Assembly: GCA_027604685.1 (NCBI GenBank)
Contig: JADHYX010000054.1
Coordinates: forward strand, 1-64,000
From: Lobulomyces angularis
Taxonomy: Eukaryota; Chytridiomycota; Chytridiomycetes; Lobulomycetales; Lobulomycetaceae
Direction of reading: 5' to 3'
DNA length: 64,000 nucleotides
This document shows positions 23,805 through 35,570 of this stretch, piece after piece (position 1 is the first letter of the stretch; every line of letters starts with the position of its first letter). Below the pieces are notes generated by a model. The model did not search any database and was not told where the DNA came from. It saw nothing but the letters and a program-made list of their open reading frames with translations. A program made the position numbers and the translations under genes.

Positions 23805-24943
23805 TTATTGTTTTGTTTGTGATCTTCTAACAGATGAAAGTCTCCTTTGCTCTTTAACTTTTTCCTTTCTCTCCTTTATACGCAAAGACAATAACTTAGC
23901 ATATTCTGCTTTTTGCTCCCTAGATTTTTCGATGGCTTGCTTTTTTTTAGCAGCCAAGTGACGTTTTCGTTGTAATGTGACAGGGGTTACTAACCGTTGA
24001 ATTTTTGGAGCTTTTGAATAGTTCTTCTTTCCTAGAAAAACGTTTAAATTTCACTTATGAATTAAAAAGAAAAAAAACCTTCTCGCACAATTTCTCTACG
24101 AATAACATATTTTCTGACATCATCCTCCTTGGTCAAATTAAACATTTTTCTTATTTTTGTTGCCCTTTTAGGTCCAAGTCTTTTAGGCAATTGAACATCA
24201 GTTAACCCAGGAATTTCTTGTTCACCTTTATTGAAAAGAAATAAATATATACAAACAAAAATAATACCTTGTTTGGTAATTACTAGAGAAATTGCAGCTA
24301 AATCATGATTAACAATACAACCCCTAACTGATTTTCTTTTTCTTTCACCAGTTCTTCTTGGTCTGTAACAAGAAGAACCTTTTGAAAGTAACAGTCTTAC
24401 TCTAGATGGAACTAAAACACCTTGTTTCATAGGAAAACCTTGCTTATCGTTGCCACCAGCAATTTTAAAAACATAACCTTTGAATTCATCTCCTAAAGCA
24501 TCTCCCTTTACTTCTGAAGCCATTCGCTTTTCATATAACGAATGTCTAAAATAAGATTAATAAAATGAAAAATTAAATACAAAATCCATTACAGTTTACG
24601 TTCATCTTCAATATCAATTGATTTGTTTGCACCAGTGGCTGGGTAGGAAATGTTTAACTAATTACAAAAAACATTAAAAAAAGGAAAAGTGTACGTTAAT
24701 AAAAAATTTTCAACAGAAAAAAAAAAATTCATTTTGAGTGATTATTTATCATTTTGCATAATAAAAGTGTAAAAATTCTCATGATCCCATTTCTTCCATT
24801 TTATTTCCAATTCCATCCCATCTAACTTTATGTTGAATACAAAAAAAAGGGAACGCTCTGAAAATTATAGAAGCTTTGAATTTAAAAAATTGTAAGGATG
24901 ATTCTCTCAGAAGCAAAATTTTGATATCTTTACTTACTTTCAT
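23805..24943 (-). CDS. RPS6: 40S ribosomal protein eS6 (RPS6)
   Basis: eS6 is a small-subunit protein and a target of TOR-S6K-type signalling. Exons (minus order): 24943-24938 (ATGAAA only), 24657-24593, 24545-24268, 24225-24079, 24031-23805, giving 240 aa. Landmarks are [86 protein letters not shown] and a basic C-terminal helix ending [13 protein letters not shown]. The RRLSS serine cluster resembles the phosphorylated C-terminus of fungal eS6. The first exon has two codons followed by a 280-nt intron, far longer than neighbouring introns; baker's yeast RPS6 genes have the same arrangement. Confidence 0.95.
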
Positions 24944-25223
24944 AGTTGCAGAAAAAGAGGAAGAAATCAATTGTTACACAAACACTTCATGAATAGTTTG
25001 TTGGAAACTTTAATTTCTAACGAAATTTTTCCTTGAAATCGAATTCTCTTATATATCGTTTATTAGCTCAGTTTAAATCCAATGTTTTAATATTTTGTTA
25101 AACGTAATTTATTTTCTTTAATTTAATATAATAATCTAATGAATTTAAAATTGTAACTATCAAAAAAAAAAGATTTATTCTATTAAATATGGGAACGAAT
25201 CATTCTCACTCAGCAATTCCAAT

Positions 25224-27420
25224 TTAAAATACTTCTAACGCACTCATTACTTTTTGCGAAAACCCTTCTCCGAAAAAAGTTATCTCTTTTACATTTGTAT
25301 CAGAGAAATTAAAAAAAAATTTCGTTAAACTTGTTTCTTTTACATTTAAAAAACTGTTTGAATCCTTAAATTTAGTTCTAATCATTGCATTGCTTGTGTT
25401 TTTCAAAACCATTCTATTGTCAACATCTTTCATTAGTTTCTCCACACTTTGTATTATCCTATTTTCCATCTTATTAAAAAATAAAAATCCGGCGTGGTCT
25501 ACATAAAAAATAGTAAATAATTGTTGAAATATTAGATGTACCTAAATCTTGAAAAGTTTCAACATCAACACCGTTATCATTCAAATAGCGAGCAATTTTT
25601 CTGGAATTGATTAAGTTATCGTTTAAGCCAATGAAAACTTTTGACGATTTCGGAAGATCCTGTGGAAATATAACATTATGATGCCAAATGAAGTGTCTGG
25701 TAATAAAATGAGAAATATATATCTCTATGAAGGAAGACAACATTTAAATCACAAAGAATTTTTTACAATACCTCTTGAAACAACCCAGTAGATTAAAAAT
25801 TCCGTTGCGGTTTTAGGTTTCCTATACACAAAATTAAAGCAGACATCTGAGTCATAAAGTTTACTAAATAAAAATATAAAAATCAATAAATTTTCATTTT
25901 TTTACAAGCAAACTGGGTCTATAAAGGTTACAGAAGACACCATTTTAGAGTATTTTGTCATCCCTTTGCAAAAAAATTTTATAAAAAAATATAAAAAAAA
26001 AGGTACATACAACTACAGTAAACAGAACCTAAACTATGCCCAACAAAATTTGCAGTGGAAAAATTGTACATTTTTAGCATCGTTTCCACCTCTTTCACGG
26101 TACTTACCATATCTGGCACCATATCACCACCAATTAACCTCATCTATGGTTTAGATTTAAAAATAATTTTGATAATTACACAAAGTAAATAAATATGTAT
26201 AATTAAATGCAGTAAATTTTTACTTACTGAAACATGGGGTAATTCAACTAAAAAAACTGCTCTATCTTCATCAATTTTGCATAATTTATAAATTAATTTA
26301 GCGTAACAGAATAATCCGCCTAAATTCTCATTAGAAAAAAATCTAATTATTTATTCTTTTTACCTCCAATTCCGTGAAAAAAGACTAATGGAGTTTTATT
26401 ATTGCCATTTTTACTTTTTTTGTAGTAATAAGAAAAATGTTTGTAAGGGGTATTGTTATCTTTAATCGATTCAGTTTCATTAATAATTATTTTATGTCTA
26501 AAGTTCAAATATAGTCTAAAAAATAGATATCCAACACATTCCATAAGGTATATTAACGCATCTAGATAATCAAAAAGGAGATTAAATTTAAAATTAAATT
26601 ATTTACACATAAAAAATGGTTTGGAAAATGCCTCCACAGGACAAAAAGTCAGTCTTACAGTACTAAAAAAACAAATATAAACGTTGTACGAAAATAAATT
26701 AAACTTTACCTTATCTCATTATTATAACCTTTAGCAAATTTAACATCTTTTTCTTTTTCGATAGTTGAAATGTATTTTTCTAATTCCATTATGTTCTTGT
26801 CATCAAAATTTTCTAAACTGCTGGTAAAAAAAGCCCACGCCAACCATTCTTTCATATTTTCCTTTAAAACAATATTAGTTAAAGGTTAAAGCTCTTCGTA
26901 TAAACAAAAATAAATAAAGGTCTAAAAACCTTGTAAATGTTTTGAAATTCTTTCGCAGCAAGTTGTTCATTAGTTTTTGAATTTTTCCAAAAAAACCATC
27001 CTGTTGCAAAAGTTTTAAAATCTTCACTAGAAGTACATTCATTTAATATTCTTTTAAACATTTTTGATCTACATAGAAAAAGTAAGAGATAAAAATAACT
27101 CGGTTTAAATTTCAAAGTTTTTTTAAGAAATAAAAAAAAAAAAAAAACCTTTGAAATTTATTCATTTTTTTATTGTCTTTGTGAATTAATTGAACTCGCT
27201 TAATTTCAAATTGGTAATGTAAAAAAAACAAAACCTCTAGACTTGAGTAGAAGGGTAAAAACACATCATGAAAAAAGCTGTTTGAAGATTTAGTAAATAG
27301 AGTGTAAATTATGAAGAGAACACTGAAAGGAGTTATAGAGTCCATGAAGCAGGCAACACCCTTTAATAGCCCACGAGTAGCGAAGTTGTCAGGAAACACC
27401 ATATTATACACAAATCTCAA
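25224..27420 (-). CDS. Membrane-anchored alpha/beta hydrolase (lipase-like)
   Basis: The gene has many exons. The N-terminus (MRFVYNMVFPDNFATRGLLK, then two hydrophobic stretches) suggests membrane association. It continues RSKMFKRILNECTSS...FKTFATGWFFW, typical of an uncharacterised fungal hydrolase group. The oxyanion motif is TPLVFFHGIGG (near 26360), the nucleophile elbow is VGHSLGSVYW (near 26030, residues joined across an intron), FIDPVCL follows, then DVCFNFVYRKPKTATEFLIY, a SSKVFIGLNDNLINSR block containing the probable catalytic Asp, and DHAGFLFF with the probable catalytic His (near 25480). The triad Ser-Asp-His is intact. Substrate is unknown; neutral lipid or ester hydrolysis is a reasonable inference. 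Confidence 0.82.
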
Positions 27421-27422
27421 AT

Positions 27423-27694
27423 TTGAATTATGTCAAATTGTGCCTTTTTTTTAACTTTTTTTATTTTTTTTTTTTATTTCACCGTAAATAAGCGGCGGAA
27501 ATTCAATCACCCAAAATCATGTGATGATGTCAAAATAATTATTGAATTTTTTTTTTTTTCCAGAAGATCAAAAATAGTAGAAACTTTTACAAAATAGATA
27601 AACATATGAAATAGTCAACAATGTTGATCTCTATGTATGAATGTATTTATTGCTAAATTAAATTTAAGCCTAATGTGGATTTTAACAATTAACC
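27423..27694. other. Short intergenic between VPS18 3' end and hydrolase 5' end
   Basis: AT-rich spacer between two minus-strand genes. No feature seen. Confidence 0.4.
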
Positions 27695-30600
27695 TTAAAT
27701 TGCCCACAACGCAATAGTTTCACTAAATATTTTTATTTTTAAATTTGTATATGGGAAAAAAAACTTACCTTTCATTGTAGTTTATAAATGGTTTGTCAAT
27801 ATTTTTTATCATTAAATCTCCACACCAACAACACTCTGAAGCGACCAGCTCATCTAGCTGCTCCTAAAAAATTAATTGAGATACTTAACATAATTGCCAA
27901 AACAAACCTTTAGCTGCTCTAAATTTAATTCTCCTTCTTTGGTGTCTTCCTTTTTAAGTAACCTGTTACTTAGTATTGTGTTAATTGAACCATTCACCAA
28001 AGTTGCACTATTACTATTTTTTGATGTAAGACTCAAAATTGCTTTTTGTTTTTCAAGAACTTTTTTGGCTTGAATAGAGTTGCTTTCTTTTAAAATCTAA
28101 ATAAAAAAATAATCATAAATTTTTCCTTTTTTGCAGCCTTTACCATTGATATTAAACAATCTGCATGAAAGGAATGGCCACAAGGAAATATATATACTTT
28201 TCTCGTTAATAAAAAGAGAGAACAGTTATGGCATCTCTGGGTAATCGGTATAGCAACATGCTTGTTTCTCAACTGCCTTATGTCTAATCTAATATTCTCA
28301 CTACTCTTTGTTGCTTCGTCCATTTCAAATTTCAGTTCTTCAATATGCATATTATATTCTTCAAGAGTTTGTTCGATTTCTTCTTTAAAATCATTAATTA
28401 GCACAAAATCAGGAAAAAATGGTAAAATGTCTTCAATCTTCAAAATGTCACTGACTTTTAGAAATTCCATTGCTCTATGGAACAATTCAAGAAAAAAAAA
28501 GTTTAACAAATTCCAATTACTCAAATATACTTTTTTATGTCCTTTCTATCCTCGACAACGTATCGCGCAATCTTTAGCCACAATCTCTTTGAAAGACTTT
28601 CATTATCATCAGGTTTATCTGCATAAATCCTTGCTAACTCCAAATCATTCAGCTTTAAACTCAAATCTACAGCTTGCTCAAACATGTTAAGACTGCCATA
28701 GATATTTATACAGGAACGAAGTAAATTTTCCTGGTGGCATAGTCTTAATGCATATTGCAGATCAAAAAAATTGTTTTTCGTTTCAGATTCAAGAAAATTT
28801 AGCAATGAAGCCTCATTATCACTGTAGGCGTATTTAACGTATAAAGATAGAAGAAAATTGTGTACAAAAGGATCCATGTTATTCAAGTAATTAATTGCAA
28901 ATTCCAAGTACCTTAAGGCCTGAAAAGTTCAATTAACTAACAATAAAGATTCATACCTGATTATCAACGACACTATTTACTAAAAGATCGTACTTTAAAA
29001 GAGCTGGAACAAGATTTCTCGGGTTTAAATTAACAACTTTCATCCAAAGGTCCACTATTTCATGCGGAACAAATTCCATGAAAGCGGTAGAATATTTATA
29101 GTATAGCTCAGAGTTCCCCTAATAGCCATTAAATAATAACTTTTCCGTAATTTTTTTACTTGTGAAGATAATTCCTCCAAAGCAAGTTTAAAATTTTTTT
29201 CATCTATCCGGTGAGATATTATAACATCATGCTCTCCTATTAATTTTGCAAAGAAAAGTTTATCCTGAATGTTTCCGTGTGTCGTTATTAAATTGAATGC
29301 AGTTTTTGTGTCCAGGCGGTCCTAGTGAAATAAATGAAGTTCTAAATTTTTTATGATTATCTTATATTTACATGATATTGACTTAAAAAATTCCGAAATT
29401 CTTCCTGTAAAAAACTAGCTTCTTCATTTAATGACTTATGCTTCTCTGCAATTTCAGTTTGAACGGATACATCAAGAGAAACTTGATGCTTAAGCTTCTT
29501 ATAAAATATTTCCTGCACAGTTAAAAAAATGTATTTCTTAATACAATTACTTACAATGTCCTCTCTTACTTCATTCAACATATTGATGTAAATTTCAACT
29601 AGCCATGTAGAAATTAAAGATGACTGAGTGATATCCTAAAACTTCCGTTACTATTTTTTATTTTAAAATTTTTATTGAGCTTACAGACTTTTTTAATCCT
29701 TCCAATTTTTTCAACAAAAATAATTTCAAACATTCATAATCTTTTATAAACTTCAAACAAATTTCTTCAAAACTAATTGAATAGGATTTCGCAAAAAGTA
29801 CTGCAGATTCCTTATACAGTTTTTTTGAAAAAAGAAACTCCGCCTGAGAAGTATAAATCAAATCCCTCTGGTATTCATTCTAAAAAGATTTTAATAAGCA
29901 TAATATTTTGACTAAAACCTTTGCATATTTTAAAGCATCCTCAAAATTGTTTTTTTTTAAATATAGATTCCATACATCTCTATCCTCATCGCTAACAATT
30001 AGCTCATATAGGGTTAAATTAGTGAACACCCAAAAAGTACTTTTGAAATAGTCTACTCTCAAGCCCAATACAACTTCCCCAAATTCAAGAATGATTTCTT
30101 CTTCATACACAACCTCGTAATTTAAAATATTGACTGCTTTCACTTTATCCCGATATAAAAGTATAAAATGAAATTCGGTTAAAGCTAACGCTATTGGGCT
30201 CTCAAAATTGCTTTCTTCTGAAGATGGGTAACTTATTGGAATTAAAAAAAGAAGGTTTGAAAATATAAAAATTATACGGAATTATATGAGTGTTTTCTAT
30301 AATTCCTTTGTTTGAATTAATATAATCAAAATTTAAGTGCCCAGTATAAACTCCCGCCCCCGTGAGCCATGAAAATCTCTTAGGAAGTGGAATCGCATTG
30401 GAATTATCTTCATTCAATGGGTAAAAATACTGGAAATCAGCACAGTTTAGTTCATTAGGTATTTCCTGAAAACCTGATTGTTCCGATGTAAGTAATGAAA
30501 TTAATGGTGAGCTTACTTGAATAGATTGGTGCATTAAAAACATTATCAAAAATGCCAAAATCACCAGCCGCTTCATTTAATTTTCCAATAAAAAGGTAAA

Positions 30601-31479
30601 ATTTTATAGTTGTGGTTAGAAAAACCGCACACATTGCAGAGTCAGAGAGAAATTTCTCAAAATGAATGTGCTTAACGGTATACCCTTTGTCGTTTAAGGA
30701 AAAAACCTAATGAAAATAACAAGAATAAAAGAAAAATAAAGGCAGTAAATTTTAGTTTCATGTACCTGTCGTAACTGCTTTTCAGAAACACTTTTTTTGG
30801 AAAAAAATTCTTCCTCAGTCGGTTGCAATTCACATTCAAAAACATGCCCTTGTTTGGATCCAATCAAAAATATTCCAGTAGTTAGGTCTGAGTTAATGGC
30901 ATTAGGATTTGAAAGCCAGGCAATTGATTCAATTATGATTCCTTTAAGTTTTATTAAAGGGTGTGGTTTTTTTTGAGAATGAAATAAATAAAAGTTTTGG
31001 CCTATAGAACATAAAAAAAGTTTTAATAAAAAATCTAGAGAAATCAATTAAAAATATGCGCAGCATATGTAAAACTCTAAGGCAATCCTAGTATCACACT
31101 AATTTTCGTAGTTACCATTTGTAGAAATAATTGTATGCTTAGTAGAATTATCTGTAAAGATCTTAACCTCGTTCCCTTGATCAACAAATTTAAAAGGATA
31201 ATCAGTTATACTATTTTGCTTAGTTAAATCAATTCTTTTAATTATATTGTTTCTTGTAAATATAGTAAGAATATTATCGACAATCGTAATGTAATTAATT
31301 GTTGTTTGAAATTGCACTTTATCTAAGTGAAACTGAGTTGTGGAGTGAAAATGTTTTGGTTCGAGCTAATAATTAACACGTTAACAACTATAAGATTAAC
31401 TTAATTTTACAATTAATTTGTCTAATGCTACGACCGGTGGCTCATTTATTTCATTAGTTGAGTTTTCAATTTCAAACAT
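27695..31479 (-). CDS. VPS18: VPS18/Pep3, core subunit of CORVET/HOPS tethering complexes
   Basis: Vps18 holds together the class C core that tethers endosomes and vacuoles before SNARE fusion. The gene starts MFEIENSTNEINEPPVVALD (31479) and has more than a dozen introns. The N-terminal half is a beta-propeller (IGQNFYLFHSQKK, TGIFLIGSKQGHVFECEL). The second half is helical with clathrin-repeat character (YLNNMDPFVHNFLLSLYVKY, EKDIKKYI region near 28530-28900). It is followed by SDILKIEDILPFFPDFVLIN, a coiled coil (EIEQTLEEYNMHIEELKFEM) and a RING-type end (CHNCSLFLL, CGHSFHADCL, then ECCWCGDLMI). The last residues read ...ETIALWAI. All are hallmarks of Pep3. The gene looks complete. Confidence 0.9.
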
Positions 31480-31705
31480 TATTTAAAAATTTCGCAAATA
31501 AAAACTCCTAAATAATTATTCATGATCTTACATGAAATTATTGCAAATCAGTTTTAATTAGCTCGTTGAAAGTTAGATGTAAACAATACTTTTCAAATAT
31601 CAAACCGTATTATGCTAGATGATCTACTAAACAGCTTGTTGAGATGGACTAAATAAATTCTTGATGGAGATATTTATACAATAAAAGCAAACAAATTTTT
31701 TAACT

Positions 31706-31965
31706 ATGGATTTGGTTAAGGTGGAAAACAGGTTGGCAAACCCGATGATCAGCCTTTTAACTTTTTTAATATACTAGTATTCAGCAAAGTTACATCAACA
31801 AGCAACAGCCTTTGCTTTGACCAATACTACATTATCTTTCAAGGTTTTATTAAATTTCTATTAAATTATTTAACTTTATAAATAATATCATTTGCCTTTC
31901 TTTTCCACTTCTCAAAGCTGCCATTTTCTGATGGTGAATCAGTGAAAATCACTTTTCTGGAATAA
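31706..31965 (+). CDS. Possible 42-residue protein, 3 exons
   Basis: Exons 31706-31720, 31778-31843 and 31918-31965 with GT..AG introns join in phase to a 42-aa protein (MDLVKYSAKLHQQATAFALT then NTTLSFKLPFSD...KITFLE). The ends of both introns fit the local splice style. It lies in the divergent gap between VPS18 and the NSUN gene. The amphipathic middle hints at a small subunit of a larger complex, but no family was recognised. Its existence rests only on splice signals and composition. Confidence 0.35.
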
Positions 31966-32128
31966 TTTTACTCTTTTGTGTGAAATCTCTTGGACTTAGC
32001 AACAATACCATTTGAGGGCCTTTACTTTTAATTACACTTATCTTCCTTTTTTATTTCATATTATTTTAAAATTATAGATATTGAATTCTCTGTAACACAA
32101 AAAATATTGTATTTTGGTAAAAACTGTG

Positions 32129-33706
32129 ATGACTGAACAATTGCATTATCCAGACAGCTTTTTAACCTTTTTGGAAGAAGAAAGTATAGATATTCAAGAA
32201 TTCGATGTTTTGTTAAAATTGAAGCGCTACATTAGGTTTTGTTGAAACATCATGTTTCTGAAGCTAACTTTCATAGGATTAAAGAAAATTCTTCTGTTTC
32301 AAAAGAAGAGGTGGAACGAGATTTAAACACTACCATAGATACCATTTCCTACCTGCCAAATTACTATTCATTAGACTCCAAAAAAAATATAGCAAATTCC
32401 CAGCTTTATAAAGAGGGTCAAATTTTTGGGATTGATTTGGCTTCAGGAATTGCCGTATATGCATTAGATATTCACAGAGATGATCACGTTTTAGATCTTT
32501 GCTGTAATTTGAACATTCTTTTTCGTTGATTAAACAAACAATACCACTTTAAATTTCTCATAGACCCCTCTATTTCATTTCATCTTTTACAAAAAAAAAA
32601 TATATTAAAAGTATTGAAAATAATCGTAAGAAAACTTAGGCGCTCCAGGGGCAAAATTATGTTATATTGCTGATCTTCAAAGTAAACATGAGCAGGATTT
32701 TGAGAGTACAGGTACAGTTACCGGTGTAGACGTCTGTGCAGAAAGAATGGCGAATTGCAAGACATTTATCAAAAAATACAAACTAGATAAAGCAAGACTT
32801 TTCGTTGCAGGTATCGCGCGAAGTATACTAAATTAAAATTTCTTAAGATGGTACAAAATTTGATGTACATGCTCCTTCACGAACTGGAAATAGCATAAAT
32901 TTAAACTATTCAGAAGATTTAAATGTTGAACTAATAAAAATCAACGAGTATCTCAAGCCATTTCATGCTACGAAAAAAATTAGATTTGATAAGCAATTAA
33001 AAACGGCTAATTTGTTATACGATAAAGTTTTGTGTGATGTGGAATGCACTCACGAAGGGTAGTTGAAGCTAATTTCATATTAAGAGCAATTGCTATATTT
33101 ATTTTATTTTCCATTTTGTTTAATTAACTGTTAATTTTTTTCTGAATAAAAGAAGTATAGCTCATATTAAAAAGTATTTTGATCGTGGTTGGTAACTTTT
33201 TTTTTTTAAAAGTGATTGTTTTACTTTTATTATTTTAGGGATTCATTTGAAAAGAAGTTTTTAGATAAGGGCAGGTTAGCTGGATTGGAAGATTTACAAA
33301 GAGGCCTCATTAATAACGGATTTAAACTTTTGAAGCCAGGTTCTAAGAAGTAAATTTTTCTAATTTTTGACATTTTATTCAATCCAAGGTGGAATATTAG
33401 TGTACAGGTATCATAAGCACTTAAAATAGATTTATATATTTATTTCATGTGATTAGTACATGTTCCTTTTCCAAAAAGCAAAATGAGGATATAATAGTCT
33501 GGTTTTTAAAACAACACAAGGATTCAGCAGTTATAGAACCAGTTCCAAATATTGATAAGTTTCCAGCTGCACCAAATATGTTTATCCAAGAATTCATTGC
33601 AGAATTTCCAACGATAAAAAATGTAGTGAGGTTTACTCCAAAATATAGTGAAACTAGTGGACTATTTATTGCCAGAATAAAAAAAACATTGAGAAGTCCT
33701 TCATAA
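32129..33706 (+). CDS. NOL1/NOP2/Sun-family RNA cytosine-5 methyltransferase
   Basis: NSUN enzymes methylate cytosine C5 in rRNA or tRNA using S-adenosylmethionine. The visible order is an N-terminal region (HYPDSFLTFLEEESIDIQEF, VSKEEVERDLN), the SAM loop VLDLCCAPGAKLCYIADLQ (split by an intron at about 32502), TGVDVCAERMANC, AGDGTKFDVHAP, DKVLCDVECTHEGSIAHIKK with the conserved Cys, GLEDLQRGLINNGFKLLKPG, and GGILVYSTCSFSKKQNEDII with the second conserved Cys. The Cys pair (ECT, TCS) expected for catalysis and release is intact. The end resembles the usual RFTP-like tail. A frame break between 32207 and 32235 needs an unusually short 29-nt intron. RNA target is not predictable here. Confidence 0.85.
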
Positions 33707-33814
33707 ATCAATTAATTAATTTTTTGGAAAGTTATATATTTAATTTACATAACATAAAATATAGTAGAAATTTAATAAATTACATTTTTCAGTCTCCGAC
33801 ATTATTCGGAAGTA

Positions 33815-35570
33815 ATGGACTTTAACTTAACTAAGACCACTAAAAAAATTGAATACAACACATCTAACAATGCTGCCAATAGAAGTATTTTAAAATATGA
33901 TCTGAAAAGATGGGAAAGAGAAGGTATTTTTTAACAAAAAAGATTAATTTTTTTTTTATGGACGGAAGTATGGATGAAACGCAATGCTACTATATTTGTT
34001 AAAAGTATCATTTATGTAAGCTAAATATCTGTAAACTAACTGAGTATTTTTTTTTATTCCAGTCTAAGTTTGCAAGACGTCTTGTAATGACAGCTATATT
34101 TTTAAACGTAATAGTATTAGCTTTGGAACCAACATCTAACAGCATGCAGTCCAATACATTTGTTATTTTTGATTTGCTTTTTATAAGTATCTACAGCATT
34201 GAGTTCTTACTGAAAATATTTTGTAACCCAAGTATGTTACAATACCAAATTTTTAAAACTTACTTATTTTTGCTGATTACATAGTTCGATACTGGAAATC
34301 TAATTACAACAAATTTGATTTCTTAATACTTTTAATATCCTTTTTACCTCTGTTTTTTTCTTCCTTGTGGCTGTCTAGTTCTTTGGCACAATCCATTAGA
34401 AGTCTGCGAGGTAAAATAGCTAATTAAAAACAATAAATTTTTTGAATAATTTAATAGCTATACGGAGTTTTAGGGGTATGTTGAAAAAACGAAAAAATAT
34501 TTGATGTTTTTTGATATTTGATAGCTTTGAGAACCATATCTTTTATTAGAAAATTACAAGTAGTATTTCATGCTCTTGTAAATACCTTGAAACGAAATGC
34601 ACTTTACATTATGCTATTTCTATTTTTGTTGATGTTTATATTTGGTGTCCTTGGTCACTATTTATTTGGAAGTGAAGGAAATGAAGATACTGAAAAAGAT
34701 TGGGGATCATTAAGTTCATCGCTTTATACATTATGGGTCTACGTAACAGCGTAAGAAAACATATGATAAATTCATAATTTTTCTTCTTAGTGTAGGGTGG
34801 TTTCCATATCTAGAACGCTTAATTGATGGGGGATTTTATGGAGTCAGCCATATATTTACTGCAACCTTCATTTTTTTTGGCAGTTCCATTGTAGGTAACC
34901 TTTTCATAGGAGTTATTTGCCAAAATATGCAGTTAGCAACTGGTAAATAAGTTTTTGTTATTAGCTAATTGAAGAAAAATGTATACTTTGATTAGAAACT
35001 GACAAAAAAATTCAGGAAAAAAAAAGAAATGCAGCTCAGAAATTGAAAAAAAATTTTATTTTAAAAAAGCAAGAACGAGATATTCAAAGAATTTTTTTTC
35101 AGGTATGTTTAAAGTACTGTTAATAATTTAAACCAATATTTTTGTTAACTAGAATGGAGATAACCAAGAGAAATCTTTTAAGGATATTTTGCAAGAGTAA
35201 GAACAGCAATTTTGAAAATAATTGTGTGTGCATGCGTTAAATTAACGTGATTTCTTGAAATAATAAAGGTTGGCGGGCTCTCTGCATCACGATGATAAGA
35301 TTCCTATGACAACACTATGTTGTAACCTGACATGGTTGGAGACATTTTGTGTATCATTAAATTACCACGAAAATACGATGTAAGGATAAATTTGAATGTA
35401 TAGGCATTTATCATAGGTTTTATAGGTATCGAATGCAGCAGAGTCATTTTTCCATTGCTTACACTTTAGCCGAATTAAGTATTGAAACAAACAATTATCA
35501 TTTCGAAAATTAAACCTTTTATTGCTTAGTGGATCAAAGGTTACAAAAGCGAACGACTGCAGAGAGGTGA
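33815..35570 (+). CDS. CatSper3-like six-helix voltage-gated cation channel subunit
   Basis: CatSper is the flagellar calcium channel assembled from four different subunits. Exon starts include 33815, 33969, 34063, 34309, 34450, 34524 and 34792. S1 is RRLVMTAIFLNVIVLALEP, S2 FVIFDLLFISIYSIEFLLKI, and S3 FDFLILLISFLPLFFSS. S4 carries Arg at every third position: IRSLRAIRSFRALRTISFIR across three exons. S5 is YIMLFLFLLMFIFGVLGHYL, followed by FGSEGN, pore SLYTLWVYVTAVGW, and S6 FIFFGSSIVGNLFIGVIC. The long C-terminal helix and LETFCVSLNYHENTMYRMQQ resemble CatSper3. In CatSper the filter is T-x-D/E-x-W; here it reads T-A-V-G-W, so the acidic residue is missing. The C-terminus ends at a TGA at 35568; a further exon is possible. 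Confidence 0.8.

Noticed and set aside
24658..24937. Possible C/D-box snoRNA in the long RPS6 intron
   Set aside because: An ATGATAA-like C box is present but no correctly placed CTGA box or terminal stem was found.
24779..24970. 63-codon minus-strand frame upstream of eS6
   Set aside because: It lies almost wholly inside the first intron of RPS6 and has no coding character; the ATGAAA it overlaps is the true eS6 first exon.
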